Below, piece after piece: positions 1 to 8,078 of a stretch of DNA of 64,000 nt. Source of the DNA: Planctomycetota bacterium (GTDB lineage: Bacteria > Planctomycetota > E44-bin39). The position numbers were made by a program, and so were the translations under genes. The stretch covers positions 1-64,000 of the forward strand of contig SOJX01000150.1 of assembly GCA_004376375.1 (NCBI GenBank), given 5' to 3'. How positions within the stretch are numbered: the first letter of the stretch is position 1; the number at the start of each line of letters is the position of its first letter. The notes under the pieces were generated by a model. The model saw only the letters and a program-made list of their open reading frames with translations. It was not told the origin of the DNA and did no database searches.

Positions 1-1139
1 TCCGCGGCCTTCGCGAGCGACTCCGGGTCCAGGTGTCTGACGATATCGTTGGGCGAGTGTATCGTGAGAAGAACCCGTATGGTTCGCGAGGTTAAAGTGA
101 GAGTTTCAAAACCGCGAAGCGCGAACGGGAACTTGTCGAATCCCACGCCGATTGGAATGTAGAGCCTTCCGGCATTATCGTCCTCTGCTTCGAGGATTCG
201 CGAAAGAGTTCTGGACGTAGTCACCGGCGGTATGCCGTAACGGTCGATAATCCCGATTTTGGGGCCGCAACCGACGGAATCGATATTGACGACCAGGGTA
301 TTTTCCTTATCGAACTCTCCGGCGTGTGCCTGTGTGTATCGGATCGCCCCTGCGAGCCCCATTTCCTCCGCGCCCGGGAAAAGGAAAATCACATTCGTTT
401 TCGCTGGCGGGTTCTTGCTCAATCGTCTGGCGAGCTCGAGAAGGATGCCGCATCCGCTTCCGTTGTCGAGCGCGCCTTCCGATTTATTGCGCGTAAAACC
501 GAGAAGCATCATCGCGGCCGCGGCCAGCGGAATCCAGGAGATTATCCATAAAACGTGGCTGAATCGGGCCATCCACGGAGGCGGCGAGCCCGATTTTATG
601 AGCAGGATAATCCCCGTAACAAGAACTGCAAGGCCGATGAGGGCTGAAAGGGGCACGCTGAGAATTGAGCCGATATAACGCAGGCCGATCGGAAGCGTCT
701 GGCTTTTCGAGTCGTGGTGCGCGACGAAAATTATTGTCTTTTCTGCGTTTTCCGCTTTTATTTCTCCAATAATGTTTGCCGATTTCAACCTGAAGGGCAG
801 GTCGAACAGTTTTTCAGCCAGGCGGCTCCAGCGCGAAGCCAGGGGAATGAAGGCCAGTGAGGCGAAGGCCAGAAGCGCTCCCACCAGCGGGTGCTCAAAG
901 ACAAGAAAAGCCGCCGCGAATACGATTGCGGTTAAAATAACGGGGACAAGGATGAAACCGAGTCTCATCGGCAGTACTGAGAACTCGAAATGCTCACGTC
1001 TGGGCTCTATGCCGAGGCTGTTCAGTTTGGATTCGAGCAGGTCGAGCGTTTCCTTTTCGCCGGGCGTGCCGGCGAGGCGCGGCCTGGCGATTTCGGTAAT
1101 GTCGTTGATGATGCGTTGTCCTGCGTCTTGAGAGTTCAT
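1..1139 (-). CDS. M28-family membrane aminopeptidase, 3' end outside window
   Basis: Zinc-dependent exopeptidase of the M28 fold, truncated by the left edge; about 379 residues are visible. The M28 ligand motifs are readable in order: VAHHDS, LDNGSG, the glutamate pair in GAEEMGLAG, NIDSVG, and the final histidine in IHSPNDIVRHL. Two membrane helices lie near residues 57-100. Two more lie between the HHDS and LDNGSG motifs, where typical M28 enzymes have only a short loop, so the catalytic domain appears interrupted by a membrane hairpin. The ATG overlaps the stop of the upstream gene as ATGA, implying translational coupling. The active site probably faces the periplasm. Substrate unknown. 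Confidence 0.85.
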   Translation of the reverse strand, partial: MNSQDAGQRIINDITEIARPRLAGTPGEKETLDLLESKLNSLGIEPRREHFEFSVLPMRLGFILVPVILTAIVFAAAFLVFEHPLVGALLAFASLAFIPLASRWSRLAEKLFDLPFRLKSANIIGEIKAENAEKTIIFVAHHDSKSQTLPIGLRYIGSILSVPLSALIGLAVLVTGIILLIKSGSPPPWMARFSHVLWIISWIPLAAAAMMLLGFTRNKSEGALDNGSGCGILLELARRLSKNPPAKTNVIFLFPGAEEMGLAGAIRYTQAHAGEFDKENTLVVNIDSVGCGPKIGIIDRYGIPPVTTSRTLSRILEAEDDNAGRLYIPIGVGFDKFPFALRGFETLTLTSRTIRVLLTIHSPNDIVRHLDPESLAKAA

Positions 1140-2146
1140 GATCGGCGGGGACGTCCGTCGGGTGTAAGCATTGCTGTTTTCGTTTCAGAACAGGTAATAT
1201 CGTCTCCACCGCCGTTCTCGTCGTTGCGGTTCGGCCCTGAAGAATACAACAGGCAATCGGCAACGGCATCGGCGGCATCGGCGGGGGGCTTGTACATATA
1301 TGGTGTACCCCACGGATCAAGAACGTATCCGTTTCGTACAGTGGCGACGGTAAAGTCGAAATAGGAGCGGTTCCGGGCGGGAGAGTACCTGCCGCTCAGG
1401 GATTCGACGAGGTTTTTGTTGCCTGCCGGCGGATAGAGGCCGGTGTCGATTTTGAACTCCCTGATCGCGACGTCGAGCATGGTTACCTCTAGCCGTGCAA
1501 GAGATATCTGGTGCGTCTCCTTTATCTCTTCCTTTTTCGGCATGAGGTAAAGCCCGAGCACGATGAGCCAGGCGGCCAGGGTTACTATAAGCAACAGCTT
1601 CAGCAACCGCGTGAACAGAAAAGACCAGATTTTCGTCGTCATGAAAAGCAGGAAAAGAACGACAAGGACTATACCGCCGACGATGAGCGCGTCGCGCTGG
1701 GACTTGAAGTTGATGTACTCGAGCAGGGACTTGAAAAACGCGATTGGAAAATAACGGCTGACCGCGCCTGCCGCGCGTTTGATCTTGTCCTTTATCCCGG
1801 TCGGGACAATCACGGGGATGGGTTTGTTGATTCTGCAGACTTCCTGCGCGTCCGTAACGAGATGTTTGAATCTGTCTTTTATGGTTCCGCCCATCGAACA
1901 GAAACGCTCGTACGTGTTCACGGTGGATTTCAGGTCGACGTGCTGAGCGGGGGGGGCGCACAGGAAATCGCTGTACGCGCCCGCGGCCCTGATGAATACT
2001 ACCGCGTGAACGGTGATTGACACGAGGACGGCAAAAATCAGCGCCAGCGCAAATGCTCCGAGCGCCCTTACGCCCCCGCTTGGAGGTCCCGATTCAACCT
2101 GCACGGGCTGGGTTTCGATTCCGTTTGTCTCAGGATTCTCTGTCAT
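1136..2146 (-). CDS. Multi-pass membrane protein with C-terminal GspG-like (pseudopilin G) domain
   Basis: 336 residues. A first hydrophobic segment spans about residues 28-57 and a long double segment about residues 150-200 (starting near DALIVGG). The C-terminal 130 residues resemble the globular part of type II secretion major pseudopilins: an amphipathic helix (LARLEVTMLDVAIREFK), then TGLYPP, GYVLDPWGTPYMY and a late YSSGPNRNDENGGGDDI stretch. That stretch looks like the calcium-binding loop of GspG. There is no prepilin N-terminus, so it is unlikely to be assembled as a pseudopilin. It is coupled to the M28 membrane peptidase, suggesting the two act together in the envelope. Function unknown. 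Confidence 0.7.
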   Translation of the reverse strand: MTENPETNGIETQPVQVESGPPSGGVRALGAFALALIFAVLVSITVHAVVFIRAAGAYSDFLCAPPAQHVDLKSTVNTYERFCSMGGTIKDRFKHLVTDAQEVCRINKPIPVIVPTGIKDKIKRAAGAVSRYFPIAFFKSLLEYINFKSQRDALIVGGIVLVVLFLLFMTTKIWSFLFTRLLKLLLIVTLAAWLIVLGLYLMPKKEEIKETHQISLARLEVTMLDVAIREFKIDTGLYPPAGNKNLVESLSGRYSPARNRSYFDFTVATVRNGYVLDPWGTPYMYKPPADAADAVADCLLYSSGPNRNDENGGGDDITCSETKTAMLTPDGRPRRS

Positions 2147-2242
2147 ATGGCAACCGGAAACTTTGGCGAATACATGGCCGTTTAACGGAAGTGTTTCCTA
2201 ATCTGTTATCGGCAAGAAAAGCAAAAATGTTTTGCTGAACGT

Positions 2243-2271
2243 ATATTATCAGCCGATACGGTTTTTTCCAA
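2243..2271 (-). promoter_or_regulatory. Sigma-70-type promoter for the GspG-like/M28 pair
   Basis: On the minus strand TTGGAA, a 17-bp spacer and TAATAT stand about 95 bp upstream of the start of the GspG-like gene. Confidence 0.55.
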
Positions 2272-2335
2272 GCTAAAACTGGCCAGCCGCAATATAGTCT
2301 GGCTGAATAGTTCAATTCGGGGATGAAATGAGGAG

Positions 2336-3244
2336 TTATTTCTTTTTCTTGTCCGGATTTCTGATAGGCATGTCAGGGTCGACGGAGTGATCGCCGGTCG
2401 GGTCGGCGGAATCGGGAACCGGCTCGCCTATGCCGGACGGGACATCGATCGGTTTCACCGGGTCGATTACAGGTTCCGCGGCGCTGCTCACGCCGGGCCT
2501 CGGGAACTCGGTGACGCGGACGGCTTTGGCCGACTTTGACGTGTTGAATGCGTGGCCGGCTGAAACGGGGAGAGCGGCTTTTTTGTTATCCGCGGGGATG
2601 CAGCGGACTTCGCCTTCTTTCACGGTACAGACTGTGACGGAATCCCTGAACTCGACATAGAATTCGGTGCCGACGACGACCACGGTAAGGTTTTTCGTCG
2701 CGACATTGAAAGTCCTGCCGTCGGTCTGCTTCTCGACTTTTGCGAAAAGCGTGCCCGTCTCGAGCGTGACGGTGGTTCCATTCTCGCCGTATTTTACTTC
2801 TCCGGCGCCGCCCGCCCAGAGGTCGATGGTGCTGCCGTCGCGCAGCTTGTTGTGGCCGATTTCCAGAGTCTCAACGGCGGCGATAGTTGTAACCGGGGTA
2901 ATTGTCTCCGTTTCGCGGGGAAGCATATTAACAAGCCCGATGGCAATCAGCAGTACGGCCGCGGCCGCGGCAATCCAGAGCAGGATTCTGCGCGGCTTGC
3001 GCCCGGGAACCGCAGTCAGGCGGCGGCTCGGGATGAGGTTCAGTGTGCGGGAAGCGAATTCTTTTGTGAAGGGGTGTCCGGCAAGAGACAGTGACATCAG
3101 CCTGCCGACCTTTTCAAGCTCTTCGTAACGGGCCCTGCACGCGCCGCAGCCGTCCAGGTGGGCGCGTACGTTCTTTTCCTCGTGCGGGGCGGTTTCCCCG
3201 TCGATGAGTTTTGAAATCAGTGGTTGTATCGAAATGCAATTCAT
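2336..3244 (-). CDS. Anti-sigma factor: zinc-finger (zf-HC2) plus FecR-like domain
   Basis: 302 residues. The N-terminus carries the HxxxCxxC anti-sigma zinc finger (AHLDGCGACRARY), expected to bind and inhibit an ECF sigma factor. One membrane helix follows at about residues 86-108 (LLWIAAAAAVLLIAIG). The outer part resembles a FecR domain (LETGTLFAKVEKQ, VVVVGTEFYVEF, VCTVKEGEVRCI). The C-terminus is a Pro/Asp-rich tail ending in lysines. It starts 3 bp after the sigma gene and is surely co-transcribed. FecR parts usually sense or transmit periplasmic signals. No TonB receptor lies nearby, so the signal is unknown. Confidence 0.85.
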   Translation of the reverse strand: MNCISIQPLISKLIDGETAPHEEKNVRAHLDGCGACRARYEELEKVGRLMSLSLAGHPFTKEFASRTLNLIPSRRLTAVPGRKPRRILLWIAAAAAVLLIAIGLVNMLPRETETITPVTTIAAVETLEIGHNKLRDGSTIDLWAGGAGEVKYGENGTTVTLETGTLFAKVEKQTDGRTFNVATKNLTVVVVGTEFYVEFRDSVTVCTVKEGEVRCIPADNKKAALPVSAGHAFNTSKSAKAVRVTEFPRPGVSSAAEPVIDPVKPIDVPSGIGEPVPDSADPTGDHSVDPDMPIRNPDKKKK

Positions 3245-3247
3245 AAA

Positions 3248-3811
3248 TTATTCGTCCAGGTATTTCCTCAGCCTGTCGAGAACCATCTGTCTTCCGCGGA
3301 AGAGCCTGCTCTCAACCGCTGAGTTGGAAACGCCGAGCGTCTTGGCGATTTCCTGGTACGACAGGTTTTCAATGTGCTTGAGCATTACTACTTCGCGATA
3401 CTTCTGAGGCAGACCGTTTATCGCCTCGAGTATCTTCCCGTGAAGCTCCTCGCTTTCGAGCTTTCTTGCAGGCTCGGATACGAGCGCGTCACCGGCGACC
3501 TTCCCGATTTCGCTCGGGTCCATCGGGAGCGAAACGACCCTGGCTTTGTTTTTCCGCAGGTGGTCGATCGAGGTCGTCTTCACTATGCCGCAGAGCCAGC
3601 TTTTGAACCGCTCGACTTCCCTGAGCGAGGCGAGGTTGGTCCAGGCTTTTATGAACGAGTCCTGGACCGCGTCGCTCGCATGGTCGAAGTCGCCGAGCAC
3701 GCCCATCGCAACAGAGCCGGCCAGCGCGATGTAACGCTCCATCAAATTGCCAAAGGCAGCCTTGTCGCCGCTGAGACTGAGCCGGATGAGTTCTGCATCA
3801 GTCTGCGGCAT
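3248..3811 (-). CDS. ECF RNA polymerase sigma factor (RpoE-like)
   Basis: 187 residues with the two ECF sigma regions. Region 2 includes DAVQDSFIKAWTNLAS and FKSWLCGIVKTTSIDHLRK. Region 4 includes LPQKYREVVMLKHIENLSY and IAKTLGVSNSAVESRLFRG, the helix-turn-helix that reads the -35 element. It directs transcription of an unknown regulon and is presumably held by the membrane anti-sigma encoded 3 bp downstream. ECF genes usually regulate themselves, but the promoter could not be fixed with confidence. Confidence 0.93.
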   Translation of the reverse strand: MPQTDAELIRLSLSGDKAAFGNLMERYIALAGSVAMGVLGDFDHASDAVQDSFIKAWTNLASLREVERFKSWLCGIVKTTSIDHLRKNKARVVSLPMDPSEIGKVAGDALVSEPARKLESEELHGKILEAINGLPQKYREVVMLKHIENLSYQEIAKTLGVSNSAVESRLFRGRQMVLDRLRKYLDE

Positions 3812-3943
3812 TGGCTTCTCCGCCGGTCATCCCGGCCATCCAGTAATATGACGCTGATATTTCGGCCATCTTGCAGGATTTATGAGAAAATTTCATATAA
3901 GTCCAGTCGCCACGGTTCGGCACATGTTCGGTTCACATTAGGC

Positions 3944-3972
3944 ATTATAGCACAAAGGGTTATGAGATGGAA
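3944..3972 (-). promoter_or_regulatory. Possible promoter of the ECF sigma operon
   Basis: Perfect TATAAT on the minus strand with a poor -35 (TTCCAT) at 17 bp. It sits about 130 bp upstream of the sigma factor start. The second element is weak, and an ECF-type promoter may exist instead. Confidence 0.3.
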
Positions 3973-3978
3973 GAAAAT

Positions 3979-4027
3979 ATGAAGGATGAAGGACGAAGTT
4001 TGGAGTATGAAGGATGAAGGATGAAAG
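3979..4027. repeat. 7-bp tandem array, word ATGAAGG
   Basis: Seven consecutive heptamers: ATGAAGG twice, ACGAAGT, TTGGAGT, ATGAAGG twice, ATGAAAG. The period is strictly 7 even where bases vary. Not coding. Confidence 0.85.
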
Positions 4028-4166
4028 TGGCGCATATTAGGCCGTCGAGTTTGACCTCCATGTTGTCATTTAGCCGCTGGGCTTGCCTGGCAGTTTTCGG
4101 CTTCATCTAGTGGGCGCAGCTTTTTGATTTTGCGTGCAATCCGTTACGTTTCAGAAATCAGTCCGT

Positions 4167-4505
4167 TTAGGATTCAAGCAGCGATTTTATCTCCCGTTCA
4201 AGAACTGGCAGGTTGTTCTGCACTATATTCCAGACCACGCGGTCGTCCACGATGGTGTATCCGTGAATCAGGATATTGCGAAATGCGATGATGCGCTTGT
4301 AATTACTGATAGTGTCCGCGGCTTTCGGCTCGATCTTGACAAGCCCGGCAAGCGCTTCGCCGATAATTTCAAACTGCCGCTCCACTCCCGACTTGAGAAG
4401 CGCGTCACCGGCGTAATCGTTCCAGTCCTTGTCTTTTGTAAACTCGCGAATATTTGCCGCCGCCTGCCTCATATCCTCCAGATATTTTTTTGCTTCAAGC
4501 CGCAT
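4167..4505 (-). CDS. hepT: HepT-family ribonuclease toxin (DUF86)
   Basis: 112 residues, all-helical HEPN-type protein. The active-site motif Rx4HxY is present as RNILIHGY. In this family the pair HepT/MntA forms a type VII toxin-antitoxin system: HepT cuts RNA and is silenced when MntA adds AMP to the motif tyrosine. The start overlaps the end of mntA by 11 bp. The ASNYKRIIAFRNILIHGY-type context (KAADTISNYKRIIAF) is typical of the family. Likely a chromosomal stress or phage-defence module; activity has not been shown here. Confidence 0.88.
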   Translation of the reverse strand: MRLEAKKYLEDMRQAAANIREFTKDKDWNDYAGDALLKSGVERQFEIIGEALAGLVKIEPKAADTISNYKRIIAFRNILIHGYTIVDDRVVWNIVQNNLPVLEREIKSLLES

Positions 4506-4803
4506 ATATCACCTTCCTTGTCTTATCTATCGCCTCAAGGAAGTAGGGATTCTTCACCGCCACGAGCATTACAAGGTCGACATGGCAGCCGAACAACTCT
4601 TCCAGCGCTTCAAGTAAACCGAAATACACCTCTGAATGTTCCCCGGGGTCTAACGGCAAAAACTCGACGAGAAAATCCAGGTCGCTGTCCGGCTCCTTGA
4701 ATTCACCTCCAACCGCCGAGCCGAAGATTTCAAGCCGCTTGACCTTGTGCTCTCTGCACAACCGCGCAACCTCAGGAATGTTTTTTTCGACGATATTGAT
4801 CAT
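4495..4803 (-). CDS. mntA: MntA-type minimal nucleotidyltransferase antitoxin
   Basis: 102 residues. It carries the polymerase-beta nucleotidyltransferase motif: FGSAVGGEF followed by DSDLDFLVEF, with the two metal-binding aspartates in DLD. It overlaps hepT by 11 bp. In characterised pairs the enzyme transfers AMP from ATP to the HepT tyrosine. It lies 36 bp downstream of the ornithine carbamoyltransferase gene on the same strand, so it may share that transcript. Confidence 0.88.
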   Translation of the reverse strand: MINIVEKNIPEVARLCREHKVKRLEIFGSAVGGEFKEPDSDLDFLVEFLPLDPGEHSEVYFGLLEALEELFGCHVDLVMLVAVKNPYFLEAIDKTRKVIYAA

Positions 4804-4839
4804 TCATCTCACCTCTCTAAATCAAAAAGGCGCAGACGC

Positions 4840-5769
4840 CTATTTCACGGAAGAAACCAGTATCATGACAGCCTTCTGGGCGTGGAGGCGGTTTTCGGCC
4901 TCGTCGAGGACGACGGACTGAGGTGAATCGACGACCTCGTCGGTTACTTCCTCGCCGCGATGGGCGGGGAGGCAGTGCATGAAAATCGCGTCAGGTTTTG
5001 CGCGTTTCATAAGGTCGGAGTTTACCTGATAGGATTTGAATAATTTCAGACGCTCTTCGTGCTCGGCTTCCTGTCCCATCGAGGCCCAGACGTCGGTATA
5101 AACGATGTCGGCCGCCTCGACCGCTTCGATGCTTGTCGAGACCGCGACCGAGCCTTCCGACTCGTTTGCGAAACCGGTTGCCTTCTCGACGACCGCGGGC
5201 AGAGGCGCGAATCCTTCCGCGTGGACTACGACGACGTGCATCCCCATTTTCGCACAGCCGAACAGAAGCGAATGGGCGACGTTGTTGCCGTCGCCGATGT
5301 AAACAAGTCGTAAGCCTTCCAGTTTTCCTTTATGTTCGCGGATGGTCTGGAGGTCGGCGAGTATCTGGCAGGGGTGATTGTAATCCGAAAGACCGTTAAT
5401 TACCGGCACGGTCGCGTGTTTTGCGAGTTGAACGATGTCGTCGTGCGCAAAGACGCGGGCCATGATTAGATCGACATAGCGCGACAGCACTTTCGCCGTG
5501 TCGGCGATGGTCTCACCGCGGCCGAGCTGCATATCGTTTGCGCCGAGGTACATTCCGATGCCGCCCAGCTGGTATATCCCGGTCTCGAACGAAACGCGCG
5601 TCCTCGTGGAAGGCTTCTGGAAAATCATGGCGAGCACGCGGCGTTTGAGGGCTTTCTTGAAATCCTTCGGCTTTGCCTTGACGCTATCGGCGAGGTCCAG
5701 TATCTGCCCTATTTCTTCCGCTTTGAGCTCTTCAAGCGAGACGAGATCCTTATGGTTCCAGTCGGCCAT
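4840..5769 (-). CDS. argF: Ornithine carbamoyltransferase
   Basis: 309 residues, the usual length. The carbamoyl-phosphate loop STRTR, the HPCQ motif, the ornithine-side DVWASMGQE loop and HCLPAHRG are all present. The enzyme interconverts ornithine plus carbamoyl phosphate with citrulline plus phosphate in the cytosol. An AGGAAG ribosome site precedes the ATG. The start lies inside the carbamate kinase gene with a 61-bp overlap, so the two are tightly coupled. Pairing with carbamate kinase and no other arg genes favours a catabolic role (citrulline breakdown yielding ATP), but biosynthesis cannot be excluded. Confidence 0.95.
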   Translation of the reverse strand: MADWNHKDLVSLEELKAEEIGQILDLADSVKAKPKDFKKALKRRVLAMIFQKPSTRTRVSFETGIYQLGGIGMYLGANDMQLGRGETIADTAKVLSRYVDLIMARVFAHDDIVQLAKHATVPVINGLSDYNHPCQILADLQTIREHKGKLEGLRLVYIGDGNNVAHSLLFGCAKMGMHVVVVHAEGFAPLPAVVEKATGFANESEGSVAVSTSIEAVEAADIVYTDVWASMGQEAEHEERLKLFKSYQVNSDLMKRAKPDAIFMHCLPAHRGEEVTDEVVDSPQSVVLDEAENRLHAQKAVMILVSSVK

Positions 5770-6749
5770 TTCTTGTCTTCCTTTCGGGGAACGATATGGG
5801 TTCCTGCGCGTCCTTCGAGCGCGGCCTCGAGCAATCCGGCGCGGGTTATGATGACGCGTTTCCCGCCGCCGGAAAGATAGTTAATCGTCGCCTGGATTTT
5901 CGGCAGCATGCTGCCGGGTGCGAAGTGCCCTTCCCTTATGTATTTTTTTGCCTCGTGGGTCGTCATTCTTTCAACTCCGTAGGCGCTCGGTTTGTCGTAG
6001 TTGAGGTAGACCTGGCCGACGTCGGTAAGAATTATGAAGACGTCTGCGCCTATTTCCTTCGCAAGCCAGGCGGAGGCAAGGTCTTTATCGATTACCGCGT
6101 CTATTCCCTCCCACTCACCGTTTGGCTTTGTGTATACGGAGATTCCGCCGCCGCCTGCGGCAATGATTATTTTGCCGGAAAGCGCCAACTCGCGAATCGT
6201 CCTGCGCTGTATGACTCGTTGAGGCTTTGGGCTCGGCACGACTCGACGCCAGCCGCGACCGGCGACTTCAACCATCTTTATGCCGGTTTTCATAAGCTCA
6301 TTTGCACGCGCCTTTGTTACGAACGGGCCGACAGGTTTTGTTGGTTTCTTGAAGGCCGGGTCTTTCCTGTCGACAAGGACTTCGGTTATCATCGTAAGGA
6401 CGCGCTTGTCGTGCATCTCCTGCTTCCAGAATTCGTTCAGGAGAGCGTTCTGAAGCAGGTAACCCATCGAGCCCTGCGTCCATGCGACGCAGATGTCAAG
6501 CGGCTGAACGGGGACGGTCTTCCTCGCAGCTTCGGTACGGATGAGCATGTTGCCCACCTGCGGGCCGTTGCCGTGGGTTATAACGAGGTTGTAGTTCAGC
6601 TTCACCATCGTGACGAGGCGCTGAACGATTTCAAGCGCGTTCAACTCCTGTTCGCCGATGGTTCCCCGCTGGCCAAGCTGGATAAGGACGTTGCCGCCGA
6701 GCGCTACCAGTGCGAGAGGCTTTTTCTTTTTACGTTTCGCCTTTGCCAT
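5709..6749 (-). CDS. arcC: Carbamate kinase
   Basis: 346 residues, a little longer than the common 310 because of a lysine-rich N-terminus (MAKAKRKKKK) and a basic tail. Amino-acid-kinase motifs are clear: ALGGNVLIQ, THGNGPQVGN, ICVAWTQGSMGY, AAGGGGISV, GIDAVIDKDLAS and ITRAGLLEAAL. It transfers phosphate from carbamoyl phosphate to ADP, giving ATP, CO2 and ammonia. Its 3' end encodes the start of argF in another frame. It starts 9 bp after the aminotransferase gene, so all belong to one operon. Confidence 0.95.
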   Translation of the reverse strand: MAKAKRKKKKPLALVALGGNVLIQLGQRGTIGEQELNALEIVQRLVTMVKLNYNLVITHGNGPQVGNMLIRTEAARKTVPVQPLDICVAWTQGSMGYLLQNALLNEFWKQEMHDKRVLTMITEVLVDRKDPAFKKPTKPVGPFVTKARANELMKTGIKMVEVAGRGWRRVVPSPKPQRVIQRRTIRELALSGKIIIAAGGGGISVYTKPNGEWEGIDAVIDKDLASAWLAKEIGADVFIILTDVGQVYLNYDKPSAYGVERMTTHEAKKYIREGHFAPGSMLPKIQATINYLSGGGKRVIITRAGLLEAALEGRAGTHIVPRKEDKKWPTGTIRISSRLKSSKRKK

Positions 6750-6758
6750 ACGACACGC

Positions 6759-8030
6759 CTAGAGAGTGGCGCACACCTCCGTGATGATGTCAAACGCCTT
6801 TTCGAGTTCTTCCCCGGTAACGACGAGCGGTGGAATGAAGCGTATAACGTTTCCGTGCGGTCCGCAGTTCACGATGACGAGGTCTTTCTCGAGGCATCCG
6901 GCCATGAGTTTGCTTACGGCGGCGCCGTTCGGCTCTTTCGTCTTCGGGTCTTTTACGAACTCGACGCCGATCATGAAACCGAGGCCGCGCACGTCTCCGA
7001 TAATCGGATACTTTTGCTTTAGTTCACCCCAGTGGCGTTTGGCCTGCTCGGCGCGGGCGGCGCCGTTTTCGAGCAGCTTTTCCTCGCGGATGGCGGTGAT
7101 GACTCCATCGACGGCCGCGCAGGCGACCGGGTTGCCGCCGAAAGTCGTCCCGTGCGCGCCCGGAGGCCATGCTTCCATGATTTCGCGCGTACCGCCGATA
7201 AACGAGATCGGCATCCCGTCGCCGACCGATTTTGCGATGCACATGACGTCGGGCTTGACGCCGAAATGGTCGGCTGCGAACCATTTCGCAGTTCTGCCCA
7301 TTCCGGTCTGCACCTCGTCGAGAACGAGGAGCGCGCCGATCTCGTCCGCCTTCTCGCGCAGGTATTTCATGAACGCGGGCGGGCAGGGGAGGTAGCCGCC
7401 CTCGCCCTGCTGCGGCTCGACGAGAAACGCCGCCACCTCATCTGATGGAACGATGTGGTTGAGCATGGTTTCAATCGACTGGATGCTGTGTTTTACCGCG
7501 GCATCCTCGTCTCCCATGTAGTACGGGTGCGGGAACGGTGCCTGGTAAATACTCGGGATGAGCGGGCCGTAAAAGTGACGGTACTTGACCGCGCTCGAGG
7601 TTACCGAGGTTGCGCCGAGCGTGCGGCCGTGAAACGCGCCGGTGAAGCATATGATGTACTGGCGTCTGGTCGTGAAGCGGGCGAGTTTTATCGCGCCGTC
7701 TATCGTTTCCGAGCCGCCGTTGAGCGGGAAAAACATCTCGATGCCGTCCGGCGTCACCTCGGAAAGAAGCTCGCCGGCGCGGGCGAGCGGCTCGTAAAAA
7801 AACGAGCAGCCGGAATGGACGTATTTATCCATCTGCTCGCGCATCTTCGCGATAACCGCGGGGTGCCGGTGTCCGACGTTCAGGACGGCGATGCCGCATG
7901 AGAAGTCCATTATTTTTCGGCCGTCGTCGGTCCAGACGTATATTCCTTCCGCCTTTTCGGCCGCAAGGTTGACGTCGAATCCGAGCGCGGGAGTTATTAC
8001 CTTTTTTGTGCGCGAGATTACGTCTGACAT
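6759..8030 (-). CDS. Class III PLP aminotransferase (4-aminobutyrate/ornithine aminotransferase-like)
   Basis: 423 residues, full length. Fold type I class III features are GSETIDGAIKLAR, FTGAFHGRTLGA, the cofactor aspartate in LVLDEVQTGMGRT, the Schiff-base lysine in IAKSVGDGMP, and GTTFGGNPVACAA. Best overall likeness is to 4-aminobutyrate aminotransferase (gabT), but ornithine aminotransferase or acetylornithine aminotransferase are alternatives. Position between the GTPase-like gene and arcC/argF fits a role in ornithine or diamine use. The substrate cannot be read from sequence alone. Confidence 0.88.
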   Translation of the reverse strand: MSDVISRTKKVITPALGFDVNLAAEKAEGIYVWTDDGRKIMDFSCGIAVLNVGHRHPAVIAKMREQMDKYVHSGCSFFYEPLARAGELLSEVTPDGIEMFFPLNGGSETIDGAIKLARFTTRRQYIICFTGAFHGRTLGATSVTSSAVKYRHFYGPLIPSIYQAPFPHPYYMGDEDAAVKHSIQSIETMLNHIVPSDEVAAFLVEPQQGEGGYLPCPPAFMKYLREKADEIGALLVLDEVQTGMGRTAKWFAADHFGVKPDVMCIAKSVGDGMPISFIGGTREIMEAWPPGAHGTTFGGNPVACAAVDGVITAIREEKLLENGAARAEQAKRHWGELKQKYPIIGDVRGLGFMIGVEFVKDPKTKEPNGAAVSKLMAGCLEKDLVIVNCGPHGNVIRFIPPLVVTGEELEKAFDIITEVCATL

Positions 8031-8078
8031 GTTTCCTCCAGTATTCTGCCGCCGCGCGCCCCCAAGCGGCGTGCCGGT

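Larger units (their letters stand above)
3812..4166. other. Gene-free interval: weak promoter and 7-bp repeat array
   Basis: This 355-bp gap holds a possible leftward TATAAT upstream of the sigma gene, two copies of GTTCGG near 3915-3931, and a 7-bp tandem array. The last 140 bp before hepT show no gene, hairpin or promoter that can be supported. Confidence 0.5.

Noticed and set aside
5796..7022. 408-codon plus-strand frame opposite arcC and the aminotransferase
   Set aside because: Composition is that of an antisense shadow, and it covers two certain genes on the other strand.
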